From: Henriciella pelagia
GTDB taxonomy: Bacteria > Pseudomonadota > Alphaproteobacteria > Caulobacterales > Hyphomonadaceae
Direction: 5' to 3'
DNA: 64,000 nucleotides
Assembly: GCF_002088945.1 (NCBI RefSeq)
Contig: NZ_NCSU01000006.1
Span: 186,001 to 250,000, forward strand
Below are positions 17,652-26,288 of this stretch, in pieces. The notes under the pieces are model-generated. The model had not been told where the DNA came from. It made no database searches and saw only the letters and a list, made by a program, of their open reading frames with translations. The stretch's first letter is position 1, and each line of letters opens with the position of its first letter. The position numbers and the translations under genes are program-made.

Positions 17652-18068
17652 GTGGCCTTGAACATGGTGAAACTTTGCGTTGGCGCAGAAGACGTCAGCG
17701 ACCTGATCAACTGGCAAAAGCGCCTGATGAAGACGCTGCCCGCGCCCGTTCATCATACGCGCATGGTGCCCAAGCGGATTGATGAACTCCTCGATGGCGG
17801 CTCGATCTACTGGGTGATCAAGGGGGTCATCCAGGTCCGCCAGTCTTTAACCGACATGCGCATCATCGACGACCGGCACGGCAAGCGAGCTTGCGAACTG
17901 GTGCTCGACCCAGAAATTGTTCCCGTCGACCCCATGCCCAAACGTCCGTTTCAGGGCTGGCGATATTTGAAAGCCAGCGAAGCCCCATCGGACCTGAAGG
18001 CCGGCAGCGCAGGCGAGGGCATTCCGCCGGACCTGCATGCCAAGCTGAAAGACGCGATGGTCTGGTGA
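17652..18068 (+). CDS. DUF1489 family protein
   Basis: A 138-residue protein characteristic of Alphaproteobacteria. The family blocks are all present: LNMVKLCVGAED near the start, MVPKRIDELLDGGSIYWVIKG, ACELVLDPEIVPVDP, and RPFQGWRYL near the C-terminus. The function of the family is unknown. GTG 17652 is taken as start because homologues begin just before the LVKLCVG motif; ATG 17664 is the alternative, and neither has a clear ribosome binding site. Transcription probably ends at the inverted repeat at 18083. Confidence 0.85.
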   Translation: MALNMVKLCVGAEDVSDLINWQKRLMKTLPAPVHHTRMVPKRIDELLDGGSIYWVIKGVIQVRQSLTDMRIIDDRHGKRACELVLDPEIVPVDPMPKRPFQGWRYLKASEAPSDLKAGSAGEGIPPDLHAKLKDAMVW

Positions 18069-18082
18069 TCAGCGCGCAATAA

Positions 18083-18122
18083 AAAACCCTCATCCTGAGC
18101 GAAGTCGAAGGACGAGGGTTTT
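18083..18122. terminator. Bidirectional terminator built from an intergenic repeat
   Basis: AAAACCCTCATCCT and AGGACGAGGGTTTT form a 14-bp arm pair with one mismatch around a 12-base loop, with A-run and T-run on the two sides. It serves the convergent DUF1489 and clpA genes. The core (18087-18112, CCTGAGCGAAGTCGAAGGA) recurs in diverged, inverted form at 62124. Confidence 0.75.
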
Positions 18123-18187
18123 GATATTTCCCGCTCGCCCTCTTGGTTCGGTTTCGCTCACCATGAGGGCTGTGAAGTATACGCCTA

Positions 18188-20512
18188 TCAGTCGACCTGT
18201 TCCGGATTATCCTTTTTCTTCTTCGGCTTCTGCTTCTTGCCTTTGTCCTCGATGAACTGGAAGGCGAGCTTTTCCGGGTCTTTCTTGTCGACCGAGATCT
18301 TCACCGCGCCGCCCTTGGCAAGCTTACCGAAGAGGAGTTCCTCGGCCATCGGCTTCTTCACATGCTCCTGGATGGTGCGTGCCAGAGGCCGTGCGCCAAA
18401 CTCCTCATCGAAGCCGCGCTTGGCGAGCCAGTCGCGCGCATCGTCAGACAGTTCGATCGTGACATTGCGGTCAGCCAGCTGAACTTCGAGCTGCAGCACG
18501 AACTTCTCGACCACGCGCTCGATGATCTCTGGCGTGAGGCCACCGAAGGTGATGGTCGCGTCGAGACGGTTGCGGAACTCCGGCGTGAACAGGCGTTTCA
18601 GGGCGTCTTCCTGCTCGTCCTGCTTCTTGCCGCGGCCGAAGCCGATGGAGTTCTTCGCTGCGTCTGCTGCGCCGGCATTCGTCGTCATGATCAGGATCAC
18701 GTTCCGGAAGTCGACCTTGCGGCCATTCGCATCCGTCAGCGAACCATTGTCCATGACCTGAAGCAGGATGTTGAACAGGTCCTGATGCGCCTTCTCGATC
18801 TCATCGAGCAGGAGCACGCAGTGCGGATGCTGCATCACGCCATCGGTAAGCAGGCCGCCCTGGTCAAAACCGACATAGCCCGGAGGCGCGCCGATCAGCC
18901 GGGAGACGGTATGCCGCTCCATATATTCCGACATGTCGAAGCGCAGCAACTCGACGCCCATGATGGAGGCGAGCTGGCGGGCCACCTCGGTCTTGCCGAC
19001 GCCGGTCGGGCCGGTGAAGAGGTAAGAGCCGATTGGCTTGTTCGGTTCGCGCAGGCCAGCCCGGGCGAGCTTGATCGAAGACGAAAGCGCCTCAATGGCT
19101 TCATCCTGGCCGTAGACAACGCGCTTGAGGTCCGGCTGAAGATTCTTTAGCGCGGTTGCATCGTCCTTGGTGACCTGTTTCGGCGGGATGCGGGCGATCT
19201 TGGCGATGATCGCCTCGATCTCGCGCACGCCAATCTGCTTGCGGCGGCGGCTTTCAGGGACCAGCCACTGCGTCGCGCCCGCTTCGTCGATCACGTCGAT
19301 GGCTTTGTCCGGCAGCTTGCGGTCGGTGATGTAGCGGGCAGACAGTTCGACAGCCGCCTTGATCGCTTCATTCGTGTACCGAAGGCCGTGGAACTCCTCG
19401 AAGGTCGGCTTGAGGCCGGTGAGGATCTTGACGGCGTCCGGCACGGTCGGCTCAACGACATCGATCTTGCGGAACCGGCGGGCAAGGGCCCGGTCCTTCT
19501 CGAAGTGCTGCTTGTACTCCTTGAAGGTGGTCGATCCCATGCAGCGAACCTCGCCGCTCTGCAGGGCGGGCTTCAGCAGGTTGGACGCATCCATCGCGCC
19601 GCCAGAGGTCGCACCAGCACCAATTACCGTGTGAATTTCGTCGATGAACAGGATACCTTTTTCCTGCTCTGCTATCTCTTTCATCACGGCCTTGAGGCGC
19701 TCCTCAAAGTCGCCGCGATAGCGGGTGCCGGCCAGGAGTGCGCCCATGTCGAGCGCCCAGATCGTGGCGTCTTCCAGAATTTCCGGAACTTCGCCATCTA
19801 CGATCTTCTTGGCGAGACCTTCGGCAATGGCCGTCTTCCCGACGCCCGGATCACCCACCAGAATCGGATTGTTCTTGGAGCGGCGGCACAGCACTTCGAT
19901 GCAGCGCTCAATCTCGAAGTTGCGGCCGATCAGAGGGTCGATCTTGCCTTGCATGGCCTTCTCGTTGAGGTTCACGCAATAGGCTTCGAGCGCCTCCTTG
20001 GCCGGGCCAGGCTTGCTCTGCTGTTCGGTTTCCTCAGCGCCGCGCGGGGTGGAGCTGCGTGACATGCCGGGCGATTTTGCAAGCCCGTGCGAAACGAAGT
20101 TCACCGCGTCATAGCGGGTCATGTCCTGCTCCTGCAGGAAGTATGCGGCATGGCTTTCGCGCTCGGAGAAAATCGAGATGAGCACATTCGCGCCTGAGAC
20201 TTCGTCGCGGCCGGAACTTTCGACGTGCAGGATCGCGCGTTGCACGACGCGCTGGAAGGCCGCTGTGGGTTGCACGCTGGCACCCGGATTTTCGGTGATC
20301 AGGCTGGAAAGCTCTTCATCGATATACTGGGTCAGCGCCTCGCGCAGCTGCTTGATGTCGACCTTGCAGGCGGTCATCACTTCGACCGCGTCCGTGTCTT
20401 CAGTCAGTGCGAGCAGCAAGTGCTCAAGCGTTGAGTACTCGTGAGAGCGCTCGCCGGCCAGGTTAAGAGCCTTTTCGAGTGCGCTTTCTAGGCTATCGGT
20501 CAGCGAAGGCAT
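18188..20512 (-). CDS. clpA: ATP-dependent Clp protease ATP-binding subunit ClpA
   Basis: A 774-residue AAA+ unfoldase that feeds substrates to ClpP. The N domain (1-145) carries the Clp_N repeats. D1 has Walker [15 protein letters not shown] and Walker [11 protein letters not shown]2 has Walker [14 protein letters not shown] and Walker [12 protein letters not shown]. The IGFGR-type ClpP-docking loop is present ([11 protein letters not shown]). ATG 20512 is preferred over a codon 30 bases upstream because AGGAGG stands at the correct distance. The tail is very Lys-rich. It lies five bases downstream of clpS, its adaptor gene. Confidence 0.96.
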   Translation of the reverse strand: MPSLTDSLESALEKALNLAGERSHEYSTLEHLLLALTEDTDAVEVMTACKVDIKQLREALTQYIDEELSSLITENPGASVQPTAAFQRVVQRAILHVESSGRDEVSGANVLISIFSERESHAAYFLQEQDMTRYDAVNFVSHGLAKSPGMSRSSTPRGAEETEQQSKPGPAKEALEAYCVNLNEKAMQGKIDPLIGRNFEIERCIEVLCRRSKNNPILVGDPGVGKTAIAEGLAKKIVDGEVPEILEDATIWALDMGALLAGTRYRGDFEERLKAVMKEIAEQEKGILFIDEIHTVIGAGATSGGAMDASNLLKPALQSGEVRCMGSTTFKEYKQHFEKDRALARRFRKIDVVEPTVPDAVKILTGLKPTFEEFHGLRYTNEAIKAAVELSARYITDRKLPDKAIDVIDEAGATQWLVPESRRRKQIGVREIEAIIAKIARIPPKQVTKDDATALKNLQPDLKRVVYGQDEAIEALSSSIKLARAGLREPNKPIGSYLFTGPTGVGKTEVARQLASIMGVELLRFDMSEYMERHTVSRLIGAPPGYVGFDQGGLLTDGVMQHPHCVLLLDEIEKAHQDLFNILLQVMDNGSLTDANGRKVDFRNVILIMTTNAGAADAAKNSIGFGRGKKQDEQEDALKRLFTPEFRNRLDATITFGGLTPEIIERVVEKFVLQLEVQLADRNVTIELSDDARDWLAKRGFDEEFGARPLARTIQEHVKKPMAEELLFGKLAKGGAVKISVDKKDPEKLAFQFIEDKGKKQKPKKKKDNPEQVD

Positions 20513-20517
20513 ATGTT

Positions 20518-20889
20518 CTAATCCTCCTTTTCCATCGTGCACTGCAGAGGATGTTCGTTACGTCGCGCCAGGTCCATGACCTGGGCCACTTTCGTCTCAG
20601 CGACTTCGAAAGTGTACACTCCACAGACACCGACGCCTTTCTGGTGCACATGAAGCATGATGCGTGTCGCCTGCTCACGGCTCTTGTTGAAGAACTGTTC
20701 CAGTATGAAGACCACAAATTCCATCGGCGTGTAGTCGTCATTCAGGAGCAGCACGCGGTACATTGACGGTTTCTTCGTCTTGACCCGCGTTTCCGTCGCA
20801 AGACCGGTCCCTTTATCATCATCGGTCCGGGCTGGCCCTTTCGGGTCGTCCGGATCGGAAAGTCTCGGTCTGTAGTTTCTAGCGGTCAT
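20518..20889 (-). CDS. clpS: ATP-dependent Clp protease adaptor ClpS
   Basis: A 123-residue adaptor that binds ClpA and delivers N-degron substrates. The core has [20 protein letters not shown] with the N-degron pocket residues, then the HVHQKG and [13 protein letters not shown] strands. The first 40 residues are hydrophilic and disordered, as usual. ATG 20889 (TARNYRPRL) is chosen; the open frame extends to 20952 without support. It forms a tight operon with clpA. Confidence 0.95.
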   Translation of the reverse strand: MTARNYRPRLSDPDDPKGPARTDDDKGTGLATETRVKTKKPSMYRVLLLNDDYTPMEFVVFILEQFFNKSREQATRIMLHVHQKGVGVCGVYTFEVAETKVAQVMDLARRNEHPLQCTMEKED

Positions 20890-20948
20890 GGTCCCAAGAT
20901 ATGGTCGCGATGGGGCAATTTTAAGCCTGACGGAAGGGCGCTTACTGT

Positions 20949-21359
20949 TCAAGCTGAAATTCCCAGTTCGCCTTCAATTGCCTTCACCAGTTTGCTGACA
21001 CGTTTTCTGTTCGCTCCAAAGTCATGATAACCGACTCGCGAGCGTGAATAGATGGCCAATCTGGATTTCCCCGGCATATTTTCCACAATCAGTGTGTCTA
21101 TGGTCACATCATCCTTGAATTTGAGAAGTTTCGTGGCAGCGACAAGGTCGATATGGCAGTGGGCGCGATCAGCCTCTGTAATTTTCCAGCCCGACTGGTT
21201 TGCAATGTAGCCGAGCAGGGCGTCGAACAGCACTTCGGCGCTGGCATCGAAAACCGGACTGTCGGCATCCGGCTGTGCTGTCGAGCAGTAGCCTTGGGGT
21301 GCCATCAGATAGGTGTTTGGCGATGAGGGGCGTTCAATCGTCCGGATGTCGGTTGCCAT
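20949..21359 (-). CDS. DUF1499 family protein
   Basis: A 136-residue protein. The C-terminal half contains the DUF1499 core: [30 protein letters not shown], followed by [15 protein letters not shown] (written here as two adjoining segments). The function of the family is unknown. ATG 21359 is the first start outside the phasin terminator; the frame stays open further upstream only through that terminator and the phasin gene. It lies 60 bases upstream of clpS on the same strand. Confidence 0.78.
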   Translation of the reverse strand: MATDIRTIERPSSPNTYLMAPQGYCSTAQPDADSPVFDASAEVLFDALLGYIANQSGWKITEADRAHCHIDLVAATKLLKFKDDVTIDTLIVENMPGKSRLAIYSRSRVGYHDFGANRKRVSKLVKAIEGELGISA

Positions 21360-21426
21360 GGTGTGCTCGCAAAAGGCTGGAGCTTCATCTTTGCAGACTT
21401 GCTGCAGGATATGAATGCCTGAAACG

Positions 21427-21458
21427 AAAAGGGGCCGGCTGTCGATACAGCCGGCCCC
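21427..21458 (-). terminator. Rho-independent terminator of the phasin gene
   Basis: A perfect 12-bp inverted repeat GGGGCCGGCTGT/ACAGCCGGCCCC with a four-base loop, followed on the minus strand by TTTT. It separates phasin from the DUF1499-clpS-clpA genes. Confidence 0.88.
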
Positions 21459-21487
21459 TCGGGATCCGTTCAGAATCGGTGAAGCGC

Positions 21488-21913
21488 TTAGGAAGCTTTC
21501 GCTTTCGTGGCGGCTTTCTTGGTCTCTGCAATCATGTCCTTCGTGTAGCCGGCGAATGGCTCCATGCAATCCTTCATGGCGCTGGAATAGATGCCAGCAA
21601 GTTCGCTGAGGCCGTCCATATGGGCCTTGAAAGCGGTTTTCATGAAGTCAGACTGGATTTCCATTGCTTCTTCAACGGTCTTCGCGCCGGCCAGCGTCTT
21701 GCCGGTTTCAACGGTCATGCTCATGCGGTCCTGAGCCTGACGCATCACGGCAGCGCTTGCATCCTGGAAGCTCTTCACAGAGGCTTTCGCGCTCTCGGAG
21801 CTTGCAGTCATCGCGTCCTTGCCCATGTCGCCGAAAGACGAAGCAAATGGGAAAGCTTTGACAAGGTTTTCTGGAGCAAAAGCTCCAAACATGTTGGTTT
21901 CGGTTTTAGCCAT
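21488..21913 (-). CDS. phaP: Phasin family protein
   Basis: A 141-residue amphipathic helical protein of the Phasin_2 type, expected to coat polyhydroxyalkanoate granules. Features are the Ala/Met/Lys-rich helices (SSESAKASVKSFQDASAAVM, VEEAMEIQSDFMKTAFKAHM) and a C-terminal Lys/Ala tail (KKAATKAKAS) typical of granule-associated proteins. ATG 21913 follows AAGGAG. It has its own terminator at 21427 and a palindrome upstream at 21972 that may be a PHA-responsive operator. The gene symbol is by family. Confidence 0.85.
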   Translation of the reverse strand: MAKTETNMFGAFAPENLVKAFPFASSFGDMGKDAMTASSESAKASVKSFQDASAAVMRQAQDRMSMTVETGKTLAGAKTVEEAMEIQSDFMKTAFKAHMDGLSELAGIYSSAMKDCMEPFAGYTKDMIAETKKAATKAKAS

Positions 21914-21971
21914 GGTGAACTCCTTCGATGACCAGTATATAGCGCATTCTCTTCGCGGATGCAACATATTA

Positions 21972-21986
21972 TTGTGCAGTGCACAA
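21972..21986. promoter_or_regulatory. Palindrome upstream of phasin, candidate PhaR operator
   Basis: TTGTGCA-G-TGCACAA is a perfect inverted repeat with a one-base centre, 59 bases before the phasin start codon. TGC/GCA-type palindromes are reported as operators of PhaR, the PHA-binding repressor of phasin genes in Alphaproteobacteria. The assignment is inference; no phaR gene is in the window. Confidence 0.5.
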
Positions 21987-22117
21987 AATTAACTTTTGGG
22001 CAGCGGAATGGTTCCTGCATGGAAATGTTCTTAACGGGTGGATAATAGAAATAGGCCACTCTATGCTCCAGTCCCTGGAGGGCCGGGGTTCGTAACGTTT
22101 ATAACGGAGGGACGTAC

Positions 22118-23113
22118 ATGGCTATTTTCGCTGGCGGGAAGAATATCCGGGCAGCATTAGGTGCGGCGGTCATGCTCATAGCATTGGCTCCTGCGGCGAT
22201 TGCAGAGAAGTATGCATCCATCGTCGTGGACGCTGACACGAATGAAGTGCTGCACGCGCGTCATGCAGATGAACCGCGCTTTCCGGCATCCCTGACCAAG
22301 GCCATGACCCTCTATATGTTGTTCGACGCGCTGAAGTCCGGCGAGGTCACGCTCAACGAACGCATCCATGTTTCCAGCCATGCCGCAAGTCAGCCACCAT
22401 CGGCGCTTCGTCTGAAGGCCGGTTCGACCATCAGCGTCCGTGATGCCATTGATGCGCTGGTCACGAAGTCTGCGAATGATGTTGCTGCGGCAGTCGGAGA
22501 ACGACTCGGCGGCAGCGAATCACGTTTCGCGACCCTGATGACCGCCAAGGCGAAATCCCTCGGCATGAACAATACAACCTTCCGCAATGCGTCGGGGCTG
22601 CCCGACACGCGCCAGCTTTCGACGGCGCGGGACATGGCAATTCTGGCCGAACGCCTGCTCGAGGACCATGCCGACTATTACCACTATTTCTCACGCGCCA
22701 GCTTTTCCTGGGGCGGACGGTCCTACAAGAACCACAACAACCTCCTGAAGAACGTTGCCGGCGTGGACGGCATCAAGACCGGCTATACGCGCGCCTCCGG
22801 CTTCAATCTGATGTCGTCGGCCAAACGGGACGGACGCCGAGTGATCGCCGTGATGTTCGGCGGGTCGACCGCCAAATCGCGCGACGCGCACGTCACTGAC
22901 CTGATCGAGGCGGCCTATAAAAGCTTCGATGAGAACAATGAGCCGGACGAACTGAAAGCAAGCTATGCCTTCAGCGCACTGCAGTCACCGATTGACCCGG
23001 ACGGTGCCGCCCTGCCGATGCTGAACGGGCAGGTTTTCAACGCCAATAATCCGCGCGGTGAAGGCGATGAGAGCGGTACCTTCGAGGAACTGGTTCCGGC
23101 TTTGACGGAGTAG
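22118..23113 (+). CDS. D-alanyl-D-alanine carboxypeptidase (penicillin-binding protein 5/6 type)
   Basis: A 331-residue S11 peptidase that trims terminal D-Ala from peptidoglycan stem peptides in the periplasm. A signal peptide covers residues 1-29. The catalytic motifs are all present: Ser58-x-x-Lys61 in PASLTK, SAN at 118-120, and KTG at 220-222. The region after about 260 is short and hydrophilic, without the usual membrane-anchoring amphipathic helix being obvious. GGAGG precedes the ATG. It has a strong terminator and no operon partner. Confidence 0.93.
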   Translation: MAIFAGGKNIRAALGAAVMLIALAPAAIAEKYASIVVDADTNEVLHARHADEPRFPASLTKAMTLYMLFDALKSGEVTLNERIHVSSHAASQPPSALRLKAGSTISVRDAIDALVTKSANDVAAAVGERLGGSESRFATLMTAKAKSLGMNNTTFRNASGLPDTRQLSTARDMAILAERLLEDHADYYHYFSRASFSWGGRSYKNHNNLLKNVAGVDGIKTGYTRASGFNLMSSAKRDGRRVIAVMFGGSTAKSRDAHVTDLIEAAYKSFDENNEPDELKASYAFSALQSPIDPDGAALPMLNGQVFNANNPRGEGDESGTFEELVPALTE

Positions 23114-23151
23114 GGCGCAGGCCGTCGGCCACACCTTTTGGCAAGTACAAG

Positions 23152-23187
23152 GAAGGGCGCTCCAGACAGGAGCGCCCTTCGTTTTTG
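23152..23187 (+). terminator. Rho-independent terminator after the carboxypeptidase gene
   Basis: GAAGGGCGCTCC and GGAGCGCCCTTC form a perfect 12-bp stem with a five-base loop, followed by GTTTTT. It also separates the gene from the convergent mipZ. Confidence 0.87.
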
Positions 23188-23218
23188 ACTCATCCAAACA
23201 GGACGAGTTCAGCAATTC

Positions 23219-24112
23219 CTAGAAAGCAATCTCCGCGCCGGCCAGGCTGGGTAGCTGGAGCAGGATGAGAAGGTCCCGCAGCTCCTGACGGGCTGCAACA
23301 TGGCTCATTGTGAAAGCGACATTGGAGCCGCGTTCTGTGAGATCCAGAAGCGTCAGTCCGGCCGGGAAGAGCTCACGATAGATCACGCGCTCCGACAGGC
23401 CGGGCGCAAGACGGAACCCGATCCGTTTGGACAGATTGCTAAGCGCTTCGCCGACTTTCTGCTTGTTGCGTGCCTCAAGCGGTGAGACGCGGTTGCGCAT
23501 GACAACCCAGTCAATCGGCTTGCGCGACGCCTGTGCTTTTTTCTTGCGGCAGTTCCAGACCATTTCGGAATAGAAGCTCGGCCGGATCACTTCCAGCGTC
23601 TGGGGGTTCACATCGCCCAGCAGGTCGAAGTCCACAAAGCTGTCATTCAGCGGCGTGATCAGCGTGTCCGCGCTCGTATGAGCGAGGCGCGACAGGAATG
23701 TGTCGCCGCCTGGCGCATCGATGATGATGAAGTCGCTGACCTGCTTCAGGCGCTCGATCGCGCCCATCAGGCGTTCGGTTTCCTCACGCTCAGCCGTATC
23801 GAGATCTCGTTCGGTGCTGGCGTCCACCCGGATGATTTCCGGCATTGGAAGCTTGGAGCCCGTCGACTGCATCCAGCGCAGGCGGTTCTCGAGATAGCGT
23901 GTGAGGGTGCGCTGGCGTACATCAAGGTCGATAATGCCGACCCGCTGCTCCATGCGCATCAGGGCGACCGCCAGGTGCATCGACACAGTCGATTTGCCGG
24001 CGCCGCCTTTTTCATTGCCTACAACGATGACGCGGCACTCGCCCTCTGGCGACTGCCGCAATGTCAACGGACTATCCGGCGCATCCACCGTTCTGAATCC
24101 ATCTGCTGGCAT
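23219..24112 (-). CDS. mipZ: Division-plane positioning ATPase MipZ
   Basis: A 297-residue ParA/MinD-superfamily ATPase that forms a gradient from the ParB-bound poles and blocks FtsZ assembly away from midcell. The deviant Walker A NEKGGAGKST has Lys40, followed by IIDLDVRQRTLTRYLENR, the DAPGGD switch and NDSFVDFDLLG, all MipZ-specific. The C-terminal part has DWVVMRNRVSPLEARNK and VIYRELFPAGLTLLDL. Compared with Caulobacter MipZ as remembered, the N-terminus is about 25 residues longer (PADGFRTVDAPDSP), with no internal start fitting better. It lies downstream of an uncharacterised gene on the same strand. Confidence 0.95.
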   Translation of the reverse strand: MPADGFRTVDAPDSPLTLRQSPEGECRVIVVGNEKGGAGKSTVSMHLAVALMRMEQRVGIIDLDVRQRTLTRYLENRLRWMQSTGSKLPMPEIIRVDASTERDLDTAEREETERLMGAIERLKQVSDFIIIDAPGGDTFLSRLAHTSADTLITPLNDSFVDFDLLGDVNPQTLEVIRPSFYSEMVWNCRKKKAQASRKPIDWVVMRNRVSPLEARNKQKVGEALSNLSKRIGFRLAPGLSERVIYRELFPAGLTLLDLTERGSNVAFTMSHVAARQELRDLLILLQLPSLAGAEIAF

Positions 24113-24158
24113 TCGGGGTTACTCCACATTCGCCGTGCGTCACGGATACGGTTCAAAA

Positions 24159-24620
24159 TCAGGCTGCCTGACGGAACAGGCCCTGAGTGTCCGCTTTACC
24201 TGCATAGGAAACGGTCGACGCCTGTTCGTCGAAAAGAAGAGTATCGAAAGGGCTTGCCTCATGGGCGTGGACCATCATCGGCTCGCCATCGAAGAGATCG
24301 CTGTCGAAACTCATCTGGCCAAGGCTCATGGCCGGCTCAGCTTCAACCACGATCGGCGATTCGACCGAGACTCGCGAAATCGCTTCACGCAGTCGCCCGA
24401 GAGAGGCGCTCAGTGCATTCAGCGCGTCGCTATGTGCGGAGCGCTCATGGTCAGCATCGAACAGCCAGTCATCTTGCACATCGGCCTTGCAATCATCGAG
24501 CGGACGCCGGATAGGCTCATGCGCGAAATCGGCGCGAGGCTTGGCAGCCTTGCGGGTGAAAGAGGAGAGGCTGGCAACCGCCAGCATGGCTTTCAGTCGA
24601 GGCATGATGAGCTTTCTCAT
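24159..24620 (-). CDS. Hypothetical protein upstream of mipZ
   Basis: About 153 residues from ATG 24620 (RKLIMPRLK); an internal ATG 24605 is equally plausible. The N-terminal 30 residues are basic and mildly hydrophobic. The rest is acidic and likely disordered, with one helix (HSDALNALSASLGRLREAISRV) that could form a coiled coil. No family is recognised. The 46-base gap to mipZ suggests co-transcription, so a role linked to division or MipZ is possible but unproven. It is divergent from panC. Confidence 0.55.
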   Translation of the reverse strand: MRKLIMPRLKAMLAVASLSSFTRKAAKPRADFAHEPIRRPLDDCKADVQDDWLFDADHERSAHSDALNALSASLGRLREAISRVSVESPIVVEAEPAMSLGQMSFDSDLFDGEPMMVHAHEASPFDTLLFDEQASTVSYAGKADTQGLFRQAA

Positions 24621-24644
24621 AAGTGAACAAATCAAGCGAAATGG

Positions 24645-24660
24645 TTAACAGGTCGTTTAC
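24645..24660. promoter_or_regulatory. Near-consensus CtrA-type motif between the mipZ-side gene and panC
   Basis: The bases read TTAA-CAGGTCG-TTTAC, matching TTAA-N7-TTAAC except for one base. It sits 25 bases upstream of the start of the hypothetical gene that precedes mipZ and 28 bases before panC. It is a candidate cell-cycle control site, not a proven one. Confidence 0.35.
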
Positions 24661-24687
24661 GAAATCAGAATTCGGAGGCTTCTCCAA

Positions 24688-25551
24688 GTGAACAATCAGA
24701 CGGCCAGGATCGTCAGGACGCGTGCTGAGCTGCGCGACGCGGTGGCGGCAGAACGGCAAAAAGGCAAGAAAATCGGGTTCGTACCCACGATGGGCGCACT
24801 GCATGACGGCCACATTTCGCTCGTCGAAAAAGCTGGGGATAAATGTCAGTGCGTCGTGGCGAGCATTTTCGTGAATCCGACCCAGTTCGCGCCGGGCGAA
24901 GACCTCGACCGCTATCCGCGAGACGAGGAAGGGGACGTCGCCCGCCTCAGCGCAGCGGGCTGCAATCTCGTTTATTGTCCGAGTGTCGAGGAGATGTATC
25001 CGGAAGGCTCCCTCACCAATGTGCGCGTTGAGCAGATGTCCGACCTGCTGGATGGCATCTACCGGCCTCACTTCTTCTATGGCGTCGCGACTGTTGTGGC
25101 GCGGCTCTTCATCCATGTGCAGCCGGACGTCGCCGTGTTTGGAGAGAAGGATTACCAGCAGCTGCAGATCATCAAACGCATGGTGCGCGACCTCGGCTTC
25201 GGGATCGAGATCATCGGCGGCAGGACCTGGCGTGATGCGGACGGTCTCGCCCAGTCCTCGCGAAATGCCTATCTGAGCGAGGAAGAGCGCACACGCGCCA
25301 GCGAGATCCATTCTGCCCTGCACCGGGCCGCCGCACGCATCCGGATCGGCGCACCTGTCGAGACAGCGGTCAGAGAAGCGAGGACGTCCATTCTTACGGC
25401 AGGTTTCTCAAAACTGGACTATGTGAGCGCCGTCGATCCTGCGACCTTGCAGGACTTGCCGGATGGTCCGCTGTCCGAAGGGCAGGGGTGCAGGTTGCTG
25501 GCGGCGGCCTGGATGGGCTCGACGCGTCTGATCGACAATCTCGGCGTCTGA
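24688..25551 (+). CDS. panC: Pantothenate synthetase (pantoate--beta-alanine ligase)
   Basis: A 287-residue enzyme joining pantoate and beta-alanine with ATP to make pantothenate for coenzyme A. The nucleotidyltransferase motifs are seen: VPTMGALHDGHISLV near the N-terminus, FVNPTQFAPGEDLDRYPR, VAVFGEKDYQQLQIIKRMV and the SSRNAYLSEEER loop. The start is GTG 24688, with CGGAGG upstream. Length matches the family. It is monocistronic as far as visible. Confidence 0.95.
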   Translation: MNNQTARIVRTRAELRDAVAAERQKGKKIGFVPTMGALHDGHISLVEKAGDKCQCVVASIFVNPTQFAPGEDLDRYPRDEEGDVARLSAAGCNLVYCPSVEEMYPEGSLTNVRVEQMSDLLDGIYRPHFFYGVATVVARLFIHVQPDVAVFGEKDYQQLQIIKRMVRDLGFGIEIIGGRTWRDADGLAQSSRNAYLSEEERTRASEIHSALHRAAARIRIGAPVETAVREARTSILTAGFSKLDYVSAVDPATLQDLPDGPLSEGQGCRLLAAAWMGSTRLIDNLGV

Positions 25552-25571
25552 ATTCGCGAGGAGAAGGCAGG

Positions 25572-26204
25572 TTAGCGCGACCCCTTGGCCTTGCCGACGC
25601 TTGCATATTGCTGGTTTGGTGCGTCGCCGCGAATATAGATCAGAACGCCATTGGCAATGGCCGGAATGAGACGCTCGGCCACCTTGCGCTCCAGCGCGGG
25701 GCAGCCCCAGCTGCGGCCCATCTTGGTGCGGTCTGGCGTGACATAATCTGCGCCGTGGATGACGATCGCACGATCGCGTGCCCTTGAATTTTCCTTGTCG
25801 AGACCGTCGAGTCGAAGCGACAGGCCGTGCTTTCCATAATAGGTTTCAGCGGTGACATAGGTGCCGAGCGAGGTCATCTTCGACCCCATGACATTTGAAA
25901 AAGTGTCGGCGATCCCGTCATGATCGGCGTCAGAGCCGCGGCCATGCGAGACCAGAAAGGCTTCTGCCTGCATGGTTGTCATGTCGATCAGGAAGAAGCG
26001 CGGCTCGCCTGAATGCTTTCCATAATCGATGACGATCATCATGTCGTCATTCTTGATCCGCTCCTGATGGGCGGCTTTCGCGGCGAGTGCTTCACCCCAG
26101 AGGTCAGCGCCCATCGCTTCATCGGCCGATTTCGCGGAGGCGAAGCTGGCCGGGAGAAGGGCGAGGAGGAGGGAAACCAGATAGCAACGTGCGATTTGTT
26201 TCAT
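25572..26204 (-). CDS. Secreted L,D-transpeptidase-fold protein (YkuD_2 family)
   Basis: A 210-residue protein with a signal peptide (ARCYLVSLLLALLPASFASA). The catalytic domain of the murein L,D-transpeptidase type has His150 in VIHGADY and Cys168 in SWGCPAL, the expected HxnSxGCP arrangement. A short insertion DADHDGIADTF resembles a calcium-binding loop. It would act on peptidoglycan in the periplasm. It converges on panC with 20 bases between. Confidence 0.88.
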   Translation of the reverse strand: MKQIARCYLVSLLLALLPASFASAKSADEAMGADLWGEALAAKAAHQERIKNDDMMIVIDYGKHSGEPRFFLIDMTTMQAEAFLVSHGRGSDADHDGIADTFSNVMGSKMTSLGTYVTAETYYGKHGLSLRLDGLDKENSRARDRAIVIHGADYVTPDRTKMGRSWGCPALERKVAERLIPAIANGVLIYIRGDAPNQQYASVGKAKGSR

Positions 26205-26288
26205 GGTTCCAACATCGCAGAAAAATCTGGCAGGAAAAAGATGGGTTCCATTACAACACCATCAGAATCTGCAATTACCGCATTGCTG

